Source: Rhizorhabdus sp. (GTDB taxonomy: Bacteria > Pseudomonadota > Alphaproteobacteria > Sphingomonadales > Sphingomonadaceae). Taken from it: a stretch of DNA of 6,538 bases. The stretch spans positions 1-6,538 of the forward strand of contig SCUQ01000602.1 of assembly GCA_004297635.1 (NCBI GenBank), read 5' to 3'. This document shows, piece by piece, positions 1 to 5,535 of the stretch. The translations under genes were made by a program, and so were the position numbers. Each line of letters begins with the position of its first letter. The stretch's first letter is position 1. Below the pieces are notes generated by a model. That model saw only the letters and a program-made list of their open reading frames with translations, made no database searches and was not told where the DNA came from.

Positions 1-45
1 GGACACCTGCGCCGATACGCCCTGGTCCAGATCGGTCGCACTCAT
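1..45 (-). CDS. 5' end of a downstream gene, probably E1 beta (partial)
   Basis: Only the first 15 codons lie in the window (MSATDLDQGVSAQVS); the gene continues past the left edge. Its ATG overlaps the TGA of the E1 alpha gene as ATGA, a pattern of translational coupling, and a GGAG lies about 8 bases upstream inside the end of the E1 alpha gene. Genes for E1 alpha are nearly always followed by the E1 beta subunit, so that is the expected product. The visible residues are a polar, probably disordered N-terminus and carry no diagnostic motif. They do not resemble the start of a lipoyl domain. The existence of the gene is well supported by the overlap and reading frame; its identity is inferred from context only. 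Confidence 0.5.
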   Translation of the reverse strand, partial: MSATDLDQGVSAQVS

Positions 46-1028
46 ATGGCTGGCTCCGCAAAAATGTCGCGCTCGTTCTCGACGAGCGCCGGATATTCGC
101 TGGCAAGAGCATATTGCACCGCCTCGTCGACCTGCGCCTTGTTATCGGCGTCAATAGCGTCGAGCTCGGCGATCGAAACGCCATAATCATCGACCAGGCG
201 CTGGCGGAAAGCCGGCACGGGGTCTGCCGCCACTGCCGCCGCCATCTCTTCCTTCGGGATGTAATGGCTGTCGTCTCCGACCAGGTGCCCCTCGAACCGG
301 AAGGTACGACATTCCAACAAGGTTGGCCCGTCACCGCGGCGCGCCCGCGCAACCGCTTCGCCGGCGGCGCGCCACATCTCTACTGGATCGTTGCCATTCA
401 CGGTCAAGCCGGGCATCGTATAGCTTGCGGCGCGGTCGGCGATATTCTCCACCGCCGTGCCCAGCCGATAACTGGTATGCTCGGCATAAAGGTTGTTCTG
501 ACAAACAAAGACGATCGGCAGCTTCCACACGGAGGCCAAGTTCAGCGACTCATGAAACGCTCCGATATTTGACGCGCCGTCGCCAAAATTGGTGATAGTG
601 ACACGTCGGCTACCATCCATTTGCGAGGCAAGCCCCATGCCAAGCGCGATCGGTAAACCCGAACCGACAATGCCGGTTGTCACCATAACGCCCGTGTCCG
701 GATGGGTGATATGCATCGGCCCGCCCTTGCCCTTGCAGGTGCCAGTAACCTTGCCAGCATACTCGGCCCAAAGCTGCTTGAGAGGCACACCCTTTGCGAC
801 CTGATCATGAAGACCACGATAAATAGTAATAAGGTAATCATCTTCATTGAGATGATCAGAAATCGCAGAAGGTATAATCTCCTGCCCCCGCGGGGAGTAA
901 TAAATGATTTGCAGTTTACCAGCGCGAATGGTCTGCCGCATCAACTGATCATTAAGCTTTATCAATGATGCGCGTGTATAAATGCGCTTAAGCGTAGCAA
1001 CGTCCGGCATGTTCGATCCTGGCGTCAT
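42..1028 (-). CDS. Thiamine diphosphate-dependent 2-oxoacid/acetoin dehydrogenase, E1 alpha subunit
   Basis: The 328-residue product matches the usual length of heterotetrameric E1 alpha subunits (pyruvate, branched-chain or acetoin dehydrogenase type). E1 decarboxylates or cleaves its substrate on thiamine diphosphate and passes the acyl group to a lipoyl group of E2. The ThDP/Mg motif is clear: GDG at residues 149-151 through QNN ending at 179. Also present are the GKGGPMH loop (100-106) and FRFEGH (243-248). The start at 1028 is chosen because AAGGAGAAGG lies 7-11 bases upstream; the frame stays open to an ATG at 1106 without a comparable site. In the YR(G/D)HG segment it reads YRGLHDQ (70-76), so the usual histidine position is Leu with His one residue later; I recall other E1 alpha homologues with this form. 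Codons for about residues 50-72 (811-880) are AT-rich (23 of 70 bases G/C). It is followed by the overlapping gene at 1-45. Substrate is not determinable here; 'acetoin dehydrogenase alpha' is a likely automatic label. Confidence 0.92.
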   Translation of the reverse strand: MTPGSNMPDVATLKRIYTRASLIKLNDQLMRQTIRAGKLQIIYYSPRGQEIIPSAISDHLNEDDYLITIYRGLHDQVAKGVPLKQLWAEYAGKVTGTCKGKGGPMHITHPDTGVMVTTGIVGSGLPIALGMGLASQMDGSRRVTITNFGDGASNIGAFHESLNLASVWKLPIVFVCQNNLYAEHTSYRLGTAVENIADRAASYTMPGLTVNGNDPVEMWRAAGEAVARARRGDGPTLLECRTFRFEGHLVGDDSHYIPKEEMAAAVAADPVPAFRQRLVDDYGVSIAELDAIDADNKAQVDEAVQYALASEYPALVENERDIFAEPAI

Positions 1029-1064
1029 CAGCGATCCTTCTCCTTGGACGTTATGCGAACGCGA

Positions 1065-1086
1065 CCATGTGACGGACCCTACATGG
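1065..1086. repeat. Interrupted dyad CCATGT-N10-ACATGG, candidate operator
   Basis: The arms CCATGT (1065-1070) and ACATGG (1081-1086) are perfect reverse complements separated by 10 bases, with one further matching pair outside after a mismatch (1063/1088). The roughly 16-base arm-to-arm spacing fits binding by a dimeric helix-turn-helix regulator on adjacent turns. It sits between the E1 alpha ribosome binding site and its -10 box, so a bound protein would block that transcript. Six-base arms can occur by chance. Confidence 0.35.
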
Positions 1087-1109
1087 GCTATGAAAAAATG
1101 CAACAACGA

Positions 1110-1127
1110 TTATAAAACGTTTCATGA
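1110..1127. repeat. Imperfect palindrome centred on AAACGTTT, candidate operator
   Basis: AAACGTTT (1115-1122) is a perfect 8-base palindrome. Going outward, positions 1113/1124, 1112/1125 and 1110/1127 also pair, with mismatches at 1114/1123 and 1111/1126. It overlaps the minus-strand TATAAT of the E1 alpha promoter and reaches almost to the GAGGAG of the E2 gene, so one bound dimer could control both directions. The local TetR protein is the obvious candidate, but no binding motif is known for it. Confidence 0.35.
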
Positions 1128-1129
1128 AT

Positions 1130-1135
1130 GAGGAG
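1130..1135 (+). promoter_or_regulatory. Ribosome binding site GAGGAG that sets the E2 start
   Basis: GAGGAG is followed by 9 bases and the ATG at 1145. An in-frame ATG at 1124 lies upstream of this site, so it cannot use it and has no good site of its own. This decides for the 249-residue product. Confidence 0.65.
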
Positions 1136-1144
1136 AATCGCGGA

Positions 1145-1894
1145 ATGTCTAGCTTCATCGACTCATTGGCGCCTTGGCCGGAGGACGACTTCGGTGCTTT
1201 TGGGCAGGTTGCCCCACGCCCGCGAAATCGCATGCAGCAACTCGTCAGCCAATTCCTCAGCCGGAATTGGATCCGCATCCCTCATGTCACCCACCATGAT
1301 GAAATCGACGTCACAGAATTGGAATTACGCCGGACTGCTTGGAATGCCGCACATCCCGGTGCCAAGATCAGTCCGGTCATACCTGTGATTAAAGCATTGG
1401 CTCTAACCTTGGGCGATCACCCTCAGTTTGCCTCTTCCTTGGATGATAGGGCCGAGAAACTGATCGAGAAAAAATATGCCCATATCGGAGTTGCCGTGGA
1501 GGTCCCAAACGGGTTGCTGGTGCCTGTCCTGCGCGATTGCGATACCAAACCACTTGCCACAATTGCGGCTGAACTTGCCGCCCTTGCCGAAAAGGCTCGG
1601 ACGAAGGGCCTGTCTCTGAACGAAATGTCAGGCGGCGTGATGTCCGTTTCGTCATTGGGCCACATTGGCGGCACAGGCTTCACCCCGATCATCAACGCTC
1701 CCGAGGTCGCCATCCTGGGGATGACCAAGCTCCGACAGCAGCCTCGGCGCGCACCTGACGGCACCATAGAGTGGCGGATCACGCTCCCGCTCTCCCTCAG
1801 CTACGACCATCGTGTGATCAACGGAGCTGATGCGGCGCGCTTCCTTATCGCATTGCGTCGGATGCTGGACGCCCTGACTTTCGACGATGGTTGA
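1145..1894 (+). CDS. Short 2-oxoacid dehydrogenase E2 acyltransferase, catalytic domain only
   Basis: The 249-residue product is the chloramphenicol-acetyltransferase-like catalytic domain of dihydrolipoamide acyltransferase, which moves the acyl group from a lipoyl arm to CoA. Visible family signatures are RNWIRIPHVTHHDEID (40-55), PNGLLVPV (121-128), SSLGHIGGTGFTPIINAPEV (169-188) and the active-site DHRVING (221-227, His222). The 169-188 segment closely resembles the AceF (pyruvate dehydrogenase E2) type. Full-length E2 proteins are usually 370-650 residues with one to three N-terminal lipoyl domains and an E3/E1-binding domain. Here only about 28 residues (with acidic/aromatic DDFGAFG at 14-20) precede the catalytic fold, and there is no lipoyl DKA-type motif. 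The gene appears intact, not truncated by frameshift, since the start has a good ribosome site. It is transcribed away from E1 alpha and its 3' end overlaps tetR by 50 bases. It must use a lipoyl domain supplied by another protein if active. Confidence 0.9.
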   Translation: MSSFIDSLAPWPEDDFGAFGQVAPRPRNRMQQLVSQFLSRNWIRIPHVTHHDEIDVTELELRRTAWNAAHPGAKISPVIPVIKALALTLGDHPQFASSLDDRAEKLIEKKYAHIGVAVEVPNGLLVPVLRDCDTKPLATIAAELAALAEKARTKGLSLNEMSGGVMSVSSLGHIGGTGFTPIINAPEVAILGMTKLRQQPRRAPDGTIEWRITLPLSLSYDHRVINGADAARFLIALRRMLDALTFDDG

Positions 1895-2525
1895 CTTTGG
1901 CTTGTGGAGCCAGCCGGTTCAGCTCGATATCCCTGGACGCGATTCCGCCGAAAAACATGTCGGCAAGGCTATCGCTGATAGCCTGTGGGTTTAATTTGCC
2001 ACCAGGAGAATACCAATCCAGGGCATAGATCGTGGTGCCAAGCAGGAACAACTGCGCGAGGTTCGGATCCAATTCGGAGCGAAGGACGCCTTCGGCCTGC
2101 CCCTCCCGCATCAAGCCGCGCCAGAAATCTCCGTAAGCTCGCGGATGCTTGCGATGACGCTCTCGCATGTCGCTGGGAACTTGATCGATCAACCTCCAAT
2201 AAGCGAGGATGAAAGCATCCTCCTCGAGCATGCGGGCGACATGTTTGTCCAGAGCGGTCTTGATCTTCTGATATGCTCCAGTCTGCGACGGAAGCGCGGC
2301 GACGCTGGCAATCACTGGCTCGGAAACCGTCGTTGTACCGATATTCAGAAGCGCTTCCACCAACGCGTCTTTGGACGGAAAATAATAATAAAGGCTCCCT
2401 GCAAACGTTCCAGCCGCTTCGCCGATTTCTGCCATCGTGGCCGCAGCATATCCTTTTTCGGCAATGACCTTGGCCGCCGCCTCTAGGATGCGCACCCGCT
2501 TATTGACTGCTTTAGGTGTCTTCAT
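1845..2525 (-). CDS. TetR/AcrR-family transcriptional regulator, KstR2-like
   Basis: A 226-residue one-component regulator. The N-terminal DNA-binding domain is typical: RILEAAAKVIAEKGY (12-26), the helix-turn-helix TMAEIGEAAGTFAGSLYYYF (30-49) and PSKDALVEALL (50-60). The C-terminal ligand domain contains ALDWYSPGGKLNPQAISD (168-185), which resembles the WYRPGG-type segment I associate with KstR2-like regulators that bind acyl-CoA ligands; a CoA-thioester inducer is therefore a reasonable inference. The ATG at 2525 is preceded only by a weak GGGAC. The gene lies 35 bases after the ADC-family gene in the same direction, so it may be co-transcribed with it. The last 16 codons, encoding a basic tail (about 211-226, HRRKSGRP), lie antisense to the end of the E2 gene. 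Likely targets are the divergent region 1029-1144 and the promoter upstream of the ADC gene. Confidence 0.9.
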   Translation of the reverse strand: MKTPKAVNKRVRILEAAAKVIAEKGYAAATMAEIGEAAGTFAGSLYYYFPSKDALVEALLNIGTTTVSEPVIASVAALPSQTGAYQKIKTALDKHVARMLEEDAFILAYWRLIDQVPSDMRERHRKHPRAYGDFWRGLMREGQAEGVLRSELDPNLAQLFLLGTTIYALDWYSPGGKLNPQAISDSLADMFFGGIASRDIELNRLAPQAKVNHRRKSGRPASDAMR

Positions 2526-2560
2526 TGTCCCGATTTAACAACTGATGAAGCGCCCGTCTA

Positions 2561-3352
2561 TCAAGCTGCGATCAGGCGACGGGTCGCCGAGCGGTCTATG
2601 GTCGCGCGGCCCACCCCACGGAAAGCGCGCACCGCACCACCAAGTGGCAAAGTAGCAAGTCCTTTGATGACCGCAGCCGACATAGGAGCCTCGGCGAACG
2701 ACCGAAGCATGAACCGGAAATCGCCTCGCCCACTCCAGGCCCTTTCATATCGCCAACGCATGACGTTGATCAAAGGCTGATCGACATCGCTTCCACCCCC
2801 GGCTGCGGCAACGTACTTCCATCCGAACGTACGCACCTCTTCCGCGCGAGCATTAAGTTTTGCCAACCGCTCCGGAGCAAAAGCAACGAGATCGCTAGCA
2901 CCGCCCTCTATCACGGGTGCCTCATATTCGGCGCACGTGAATCGCATTGCCTCGTCAAGATCGGATATCCGACCGAGAATTTTCGGGAGCCCCATGAACT
3001 CCCGTCCAGAAATGAGGGCGCCAGGCTGGTCGACCCACAGAGCCAAAGCCAGTGAGGCGTCAACCGCTCCATCCGCACCCGAAAAAGAAGCGCTTACGCT
3101 GACAACGATCTCGTTATAGGATCGCCCGCCCAGATAATCGACACCATGATAGGCCATGTGGGCGATCGTCAAGACAGGATCATCGGGAACCTGAAAATGG
3201 CTCGGAACAAGCCGCTCGACCGCTGAGCGGATTGTGGGCGTGGTCAACACAAGTGCTTCGGCCCTCGAAACTTCAGTTTGCTCAGGGACCATGGAGGGGC
3301 CGAAGCTCGCTGGCATGTCATAACGCTTTCCCACATCCAGACGAACAGCCAT
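2561..3352 (-). CDS. Acetoacetate decarboxylase-superfamily protein
   Basis: With the start at 3352 the product has 263 residues, close to the roughly 245-270 of the family. Classical members decarboxylate acetoacetate through a lysine Schiff base; relatives act as aldolase-dehydratases or on other keto acids. The signature SGREFMGLPKILG (115-127) aligns with the GRELSAYPKKLG segment of the Clostridium enzyme, placing the Schiff-base lysine at Lys124; the lysine that follows it in the classical enzyme is Ile125 here. Glu81 in RSYNE matches the conserved active-site glutamate of the GCYTE segment. The start is uncertain: ATG 3385 (274 residues) has no good ribosome site, whereas GGAG lies 6 bases before ATG 3352, and the conserved YDMPASFGP part begins soon after it. 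No signal peptide or membrane segment is seen, so it is cytoplasmic. It precedes tetR by 35 bases. The family call is firm; the reaction is unknown. Confidence 0.85.
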   Translation of the reverse strand: MAVRLDVGKRYDMPASFGPSMVPEQTEVSRAEALVLTTPTIRSAVERLVPSHFQVPDDPVLTIAHMAYHGVDYLGGRSYNEIVVSVSASFSGADGAVDASLALALWVDQPGALISGREFMGLPKILGRISDLDEAMRFTCAEYEAPVIEGGASDLVAFAPERLAKLNARAEEVRTFGWKYVAAAGGGSDVDQPLINVMRWRYERAWSGRGDFRFMLRSFAEAPMSAAVIKGLATLPLGGAVRAFRGVGRATIDRSATRRLIAA

Positions 3353-3410
3353 CATATTCTCCACATCGTCACGCGACCGTGACATGACCGCTATAGAAAG
3401 TCTACGCAGG

Positions 3411-3416
3411 ATTATA
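3411..3416 (-). promoter_or_regulatory. Candidate -10 box upstream of the ADC-family gene
   Basis: Read on the minus strand this is TATAAT within TTTATAATC, the same nonamer found at the E1 alpha promoter (1108-1116). It would start transcription near 3404, giving leaders of about 20 or 50 bases for the two possible start codons. No acceptable -35 is seen at 16-18 bases, so the support is limited. Confidence 0.35.
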
Positions 3417-3440
3417 AATTATGGGCGCCGGCCAGCGTGC

Positions 3441-3477
3441 CGTCGCTACGCTTCCAGCAAGGCGCGGCGTAGCGATG
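3441..3477. repeat. Inverted repeat with 9-base perfect arms
   Basis: TCGCTACGC (3443-3451) and GCGTAGCGA (3467-3475) are exact reverse complements around a 15-base loop. A G-T opposition at 3442/3476 and a C-G pair at 3441/3477 extend it in plus-strand RNA. It lies about 115 bases downstream of the EthD stop and 25 bases upstream of the candidate ADC -10 box. It could be a transcript-ending or transcript-stabilising hairpin, or an operator. Absence of a following T-run on either strand argues against a standard intrinsic terminator. Confidence 0.5.
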
Positions 3478-3591
3478 AACTGTCGGATACGGCTTCCCAC
3501 AACGCTATCCTGGCACAAGCACGTTTGGCGAAAAGACATGCCTGCCGTCACTCGACACCCAATACAGCACCCCACGCCGCCTATCGGCCGG

Positions 3592-4275
3592 TCATATCTC
3601 TTTAATTCGGACCTCACGCGCTAACAAAGGGGTGAAGCTGTCCACGAATGATCCGACGTCGGCCGCGATCTCCTCGGCTCCGGCTTCGTCGACATAGAAC
3701 CGTTCCAGCCAATCTTCCTGAGACTGAAAATTCAGCATCGGCGCGCCGAAATAAGCTGGTGCTCCTGCAGTCAAGGGTTGTTCATGCCAGTTGCGAATAT
3801 AACGGCTCATGCCGATATGTATCCGATTTGCCTTCTCTACGTGCTCGCACCAGAACTGGAAAACTTGGGGAAGAGGCATTCTTGTTTTGGGCAGGCAGGG
3901 GGAGATCAAACGCAAGTAGGGTTTCTCTGTAGCCTCCACCGTGTCTTTCGCTACCAGCTCACGCACCCAATAGCTGTGCTGGCCGCCCGGTGAATCCTCG
4001 ATCGCATCGAGGACCCCCGCCATCCGATCGGCCGTGCTTTCGATCCAATATTCGATTGCAGCCTCGTAGGAGTGAGCTGAAGAGGGTTGCTCGGCATCCA
4101 TCTTGTCCCCCGGCAACCCACCGGCTAGGTCCTGATTCAGGATGTTAGCCGTACAACCAACGATTTCCGGCGTAGCGGAGAGGAGGCTCGGCAGAAATTT
4201 GTCGGTATACTCCGATCCAAGAAGACCAGCCGGTTTCGAGTTATCGGACAACACGTAAGATATCACTTTGATCAT
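3592..4275 (-). CDS. EthD-domain (dimeric alpha/beta barrel) protein
   Basis: A 227-residue protein of the EthD type, about twice the length of a single EthD domain, which suggests two ferredoxin-like halves. The second half is the clearer: LRLISPCLPK (121-130), then FWCEHVEKANRIH (141-153), RYIRNW (158-163), and the C-terminal block DWLERFYVDEAG ending in SFVDSFTPLLAREVRIKE. This matches the strand-helix-strand-helix order and the FVD...V.E ending of EthD domains. Such proteins accompany P450, oxygenase or ketone-degradation systems; few have a defined reaction. The start at 4275 follows GGAGAGGG by 7 bases; an in-frame ATG at 4371 would lie inside the OYE gene. The gene begins 17 bases after the OYE stop, so the two are very likely co-transcribed. 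It is the last gene of the minus-strand operon. The enzymatic role is not known. Confidence 0.78.
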   Translation of the reverse strand: MIKVISYVLSDNSKPAGLLGSEYTDKFLPSLLSATPEIVGCTANILNQDLAGGLPGDKMDAEQPSSAHSYEAAIEYWIESTADRMAGVLDAIEDSPGGQHSYWVRELVAKDTVEATEKPYLRLISPCLPKTRMPLPQVFQFWCEHVEKANRIHIGMSRYIRNWHEQPLTAGAPAYFGAPMLNFQSQEDWLERFYVDEAGAEEIAADVGSFVDSFTPLLAREVRIKEI

Positions 4276-4292
4276 GCGCAATCCCTCTCCGA

Positions 4293-5411
4293 TCAGACAA
4301 GCGTCCCCATGAGATCCACGGAATAGCCCCGGAGTTCCTGCCAGCGCCGCTCTCGCACCTTTAGCGGCCATTCCGCATCGGCAAGAAGGGCCCGCCCTAT
4401 CGCAACGAGGTCGAATTCCCCGCGGTCCAATCGCTCAGCCACGTCCCGGATGGTCGAGGGCGTGGGCGCCGAAATCGCACGGGTCTCAAAATCCTTGTAG
4501 AGATCGGTACTCAGCCCGATCGAGCCCACCGTGATCGTCGCTCGGCCGGTCAGTTTCTTTACCCAACCGGCGAGATTGAGCGGGCTACCTTCGAACTCAG
4601 GCTCCCAGAACCGCCTCTGCGAGCAGTCGAAGATATCGACGCCCGCGTCGACCAGCGGGCGTAGCCAAGCCTCGAGTTCTGCTGGCGTCTGCGCCAGCTT
4701 CACATCGTAAAAGCCCGCCTTCCATTGAGACATTCGAAAGATGATCGTGAAATCCTCGCCCACGGCGGCCCGGGTCTGCCGAACGACCTCGGCTGCAAAT
4801 CGAGTACGTTCGGGAAGCGACGCGCCGCCGAAAGGCCCCGTGCGCTTGTTGGTCTCGCCCCAGAAAAACTGATCGAAAAGATATCCGTGAGCGCCGTGGA
4901 ACTCCACGGCGTCAAAGCCGAGACGCTTGGCATCCACGGCTCCGCGTACGAACGACGACACTGCGGCGGCGATGTCGTCGTCGCTCATTTCCTGGCCACC
5001 TGCCAGATTTGGTCCGATCAGACCAGATGGGCTCTCGAGGACATCGCCCAGCGGATCGTCCGCATAGTTGAAGTCCCGGGCGCCACCAACGTGCCACAAT
5101 TGCGGCGCCATTGCTGCTCCGGCTTTATGAACGTCCGACACCACCTTCTTCCAAGGCTCGAGGGCGTCACCGTAGAAGGAAGGCACCGTGGAGACATTCC
5201 GAGATATTTCTCGATCCGTGAATGCGCCTTCCGAGATAATCAATCCGACGCCGCCATGTGCCCGACGCGTGTAATAGGCCGCGACCTCATCGGTCGGAAT
5301 GCCATCGGGAGAAAAATATCGCGTCATCGGCGACATTGTGAGGCGGTTTTTTAGTTTTAGTGATTTCAGCTCGAACGGCTCGAACAGAGCGTTGATATGG
5401 TCGTCGTTCAT
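4293..5411 (-). CDS. Old Yellow Enzyme-type NADH:flavin oxidoreductase
   Basis: A 372-residue FMN-dependent TIM-barrel enzyme of the OYE/12-oxophytodienoate reductase family, which reduces activated C=C bonds of enones or related substrates with NAD(P)H. Visible family features are FEPFELKSLKLKNRLTMSPM (10-29), QLWHVGG (104-110), the substrate/catalytic triplet FHGAHGYLFDQFFW (171-184; His172, His175, Tyr177), the GPFGG (192-196) and ERTRFAAEVV (201-210) segments, VGSIG (295-299) and the phosphate-binding AIGRALLADAEWPLKV (337-352). The protein ends after the barrel, so it lacks the Fe-S and pyridine nucleotide domains of the larger 2,4-dienoyl-CoA reductase or trimethylamine dehydrogenase type. 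The ATG at 5411 has GAGGG only 4 bases upstream, a close but usable site, and fits the family N-terminus. It follows the SnoaL-like gene by 124 bases and precedes the EthD gene by 17. The family is certain, the substrate unknown. Confidence 0.94.
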   Translation of the reverse strand: MNDDHINALFEPFELKSLKLKNRLTMSPMTRYFSPDGIPTDEVAAYYTRRAHGGVGLIISEGAFTDREISRNVSTVPSFYGDALEPWKKVVSDVHKAGAAMAPQLWHVGGARDFNYADDPLGDVLESPSGLIGPNLAGGQEMSDDDIAAAVSSFVRGAVDAKRLGFDAVEFHGAHGYLFDQFFWGETNKRTGPFGGASLPERTRFAAEVVRQTRAAVGEDFTIIFRMSQWKAGFYDVKLAQTPAELEAWLRPLVDAGVDIFDCSQRRFWEPEFEGSPLNLAGWVKKLTGRATITVGSIGLSTDLYKDFETRAISAPTPSTIRDVAERLDRGEFDLVAIGRALLADAEWPLKVRERRWQELRGYSVDLMGTLV

Positions 5412-5535
5412 GAAACCCTCGATGGTGGAATGTTGAAATGCCTACAGAGAGCTGTCGACCGCCGACGTATTTTCCTTCTGGCGCCAAACGCAATTGGGCT
5501 GGCAATCGATCGATGCACCGATGAGTACGAAGAAC
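5412..5535. other. Gap between SnoaL-like and OYE genes
   Basis: These 124 bases carry no convincing gene. They contain the 10-base palindrome ATCGATCGAT (5505-5514) and a GGCGCC, but no hairpin followed by a T-run. A weak minus-strand promoter is possible (TTGCGT and, about 18 bases on, TACGTC), so the OYE-EthD pair may have its own start of transcription as well as read-through from the SDR gene. Confidence 0.35.

Larger units (their letters stand above)
1029..1144. promoter_or_regulatory. Divergent promoter region between E1 alpha and E2 genes
   Basis: These 116 bases separate the two start codons and must hold both promoters. On the minus strand TATAAT (positions 1114 down to 1109) is a perfect -10 match, with a poor -35 (TTCTCC) 17 bases further upstream. 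It would give the E1 alpha message a leader of roughly 75 bases. I see no equally good -10/-35 pair for the plus-strand E2 gene; TATAAA at 1111-1116 is possible but would leave only about 20 bases of leader. Two dyads listed separately lie inside this region. Basis: direct reading for the motifs, inference for promoter function. Confidence 0.55.
3386..3591. other. Non-coding gap between EthD and ADC-family genes
   Basis: A 206-base stretch after the EthD stop codon and before the ADC start. Short frames cross it on both strands but none has a convincing ribosome site or recognisable protein. It holds the candidate -10 box at 3411-3416 and the inverted repeat at 3441-3477. No uridine-run terminator is visible on the minus strand, so the upstream operon may end by another mechanism or read through into the ADC and tetR genes. 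Confidence 0.55.

Noticed and set aside
886..895. Palindrome CCCCGCGGGG as a possible hairpin or operator
   Set aside because: It lies inside the E1 alpha coding sequence and is explained by the codons for Ser-Pro-Arg-Gly; no T-run or promoter is next to it.
114..968. Several plus-strand open frames of 70-150 codons opposite the E1 alpha gene
   Set aside because: They are antisense to a gene with clear ThDP motifs, have low-complexity Arg/Pro/His-rich translations and no recognisable domain.
1029..1106. N-terminal extension of E1 alpha by 26 residues starting at 1106
   Set aside because: The extension is not family-like, would cover the promoter region and has no ribosome site, while AAGGAGAAGG precedes the ATG at 1028.
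3402..3624. Short frames on both strands in the EthD-ADC gap as a small gene
   Set aside because: No ribosome site, no conserved-looking protein, and the frames run into the EthD or ADC regions in wrong registers.
4276..4371. N-terminal extension of the EthD protein by 32 residues
   Set aside because: It would overlap the OYE gene by about 80 bases; a good GGAGAGGG site precedes the ATG at 4275.
4725..5354. A 209-codon plus-strand frame opposite the OYE gene
   Set aside because: It is the antisense shadow of a gene with complete OYE motifs and shows no domain of its own.
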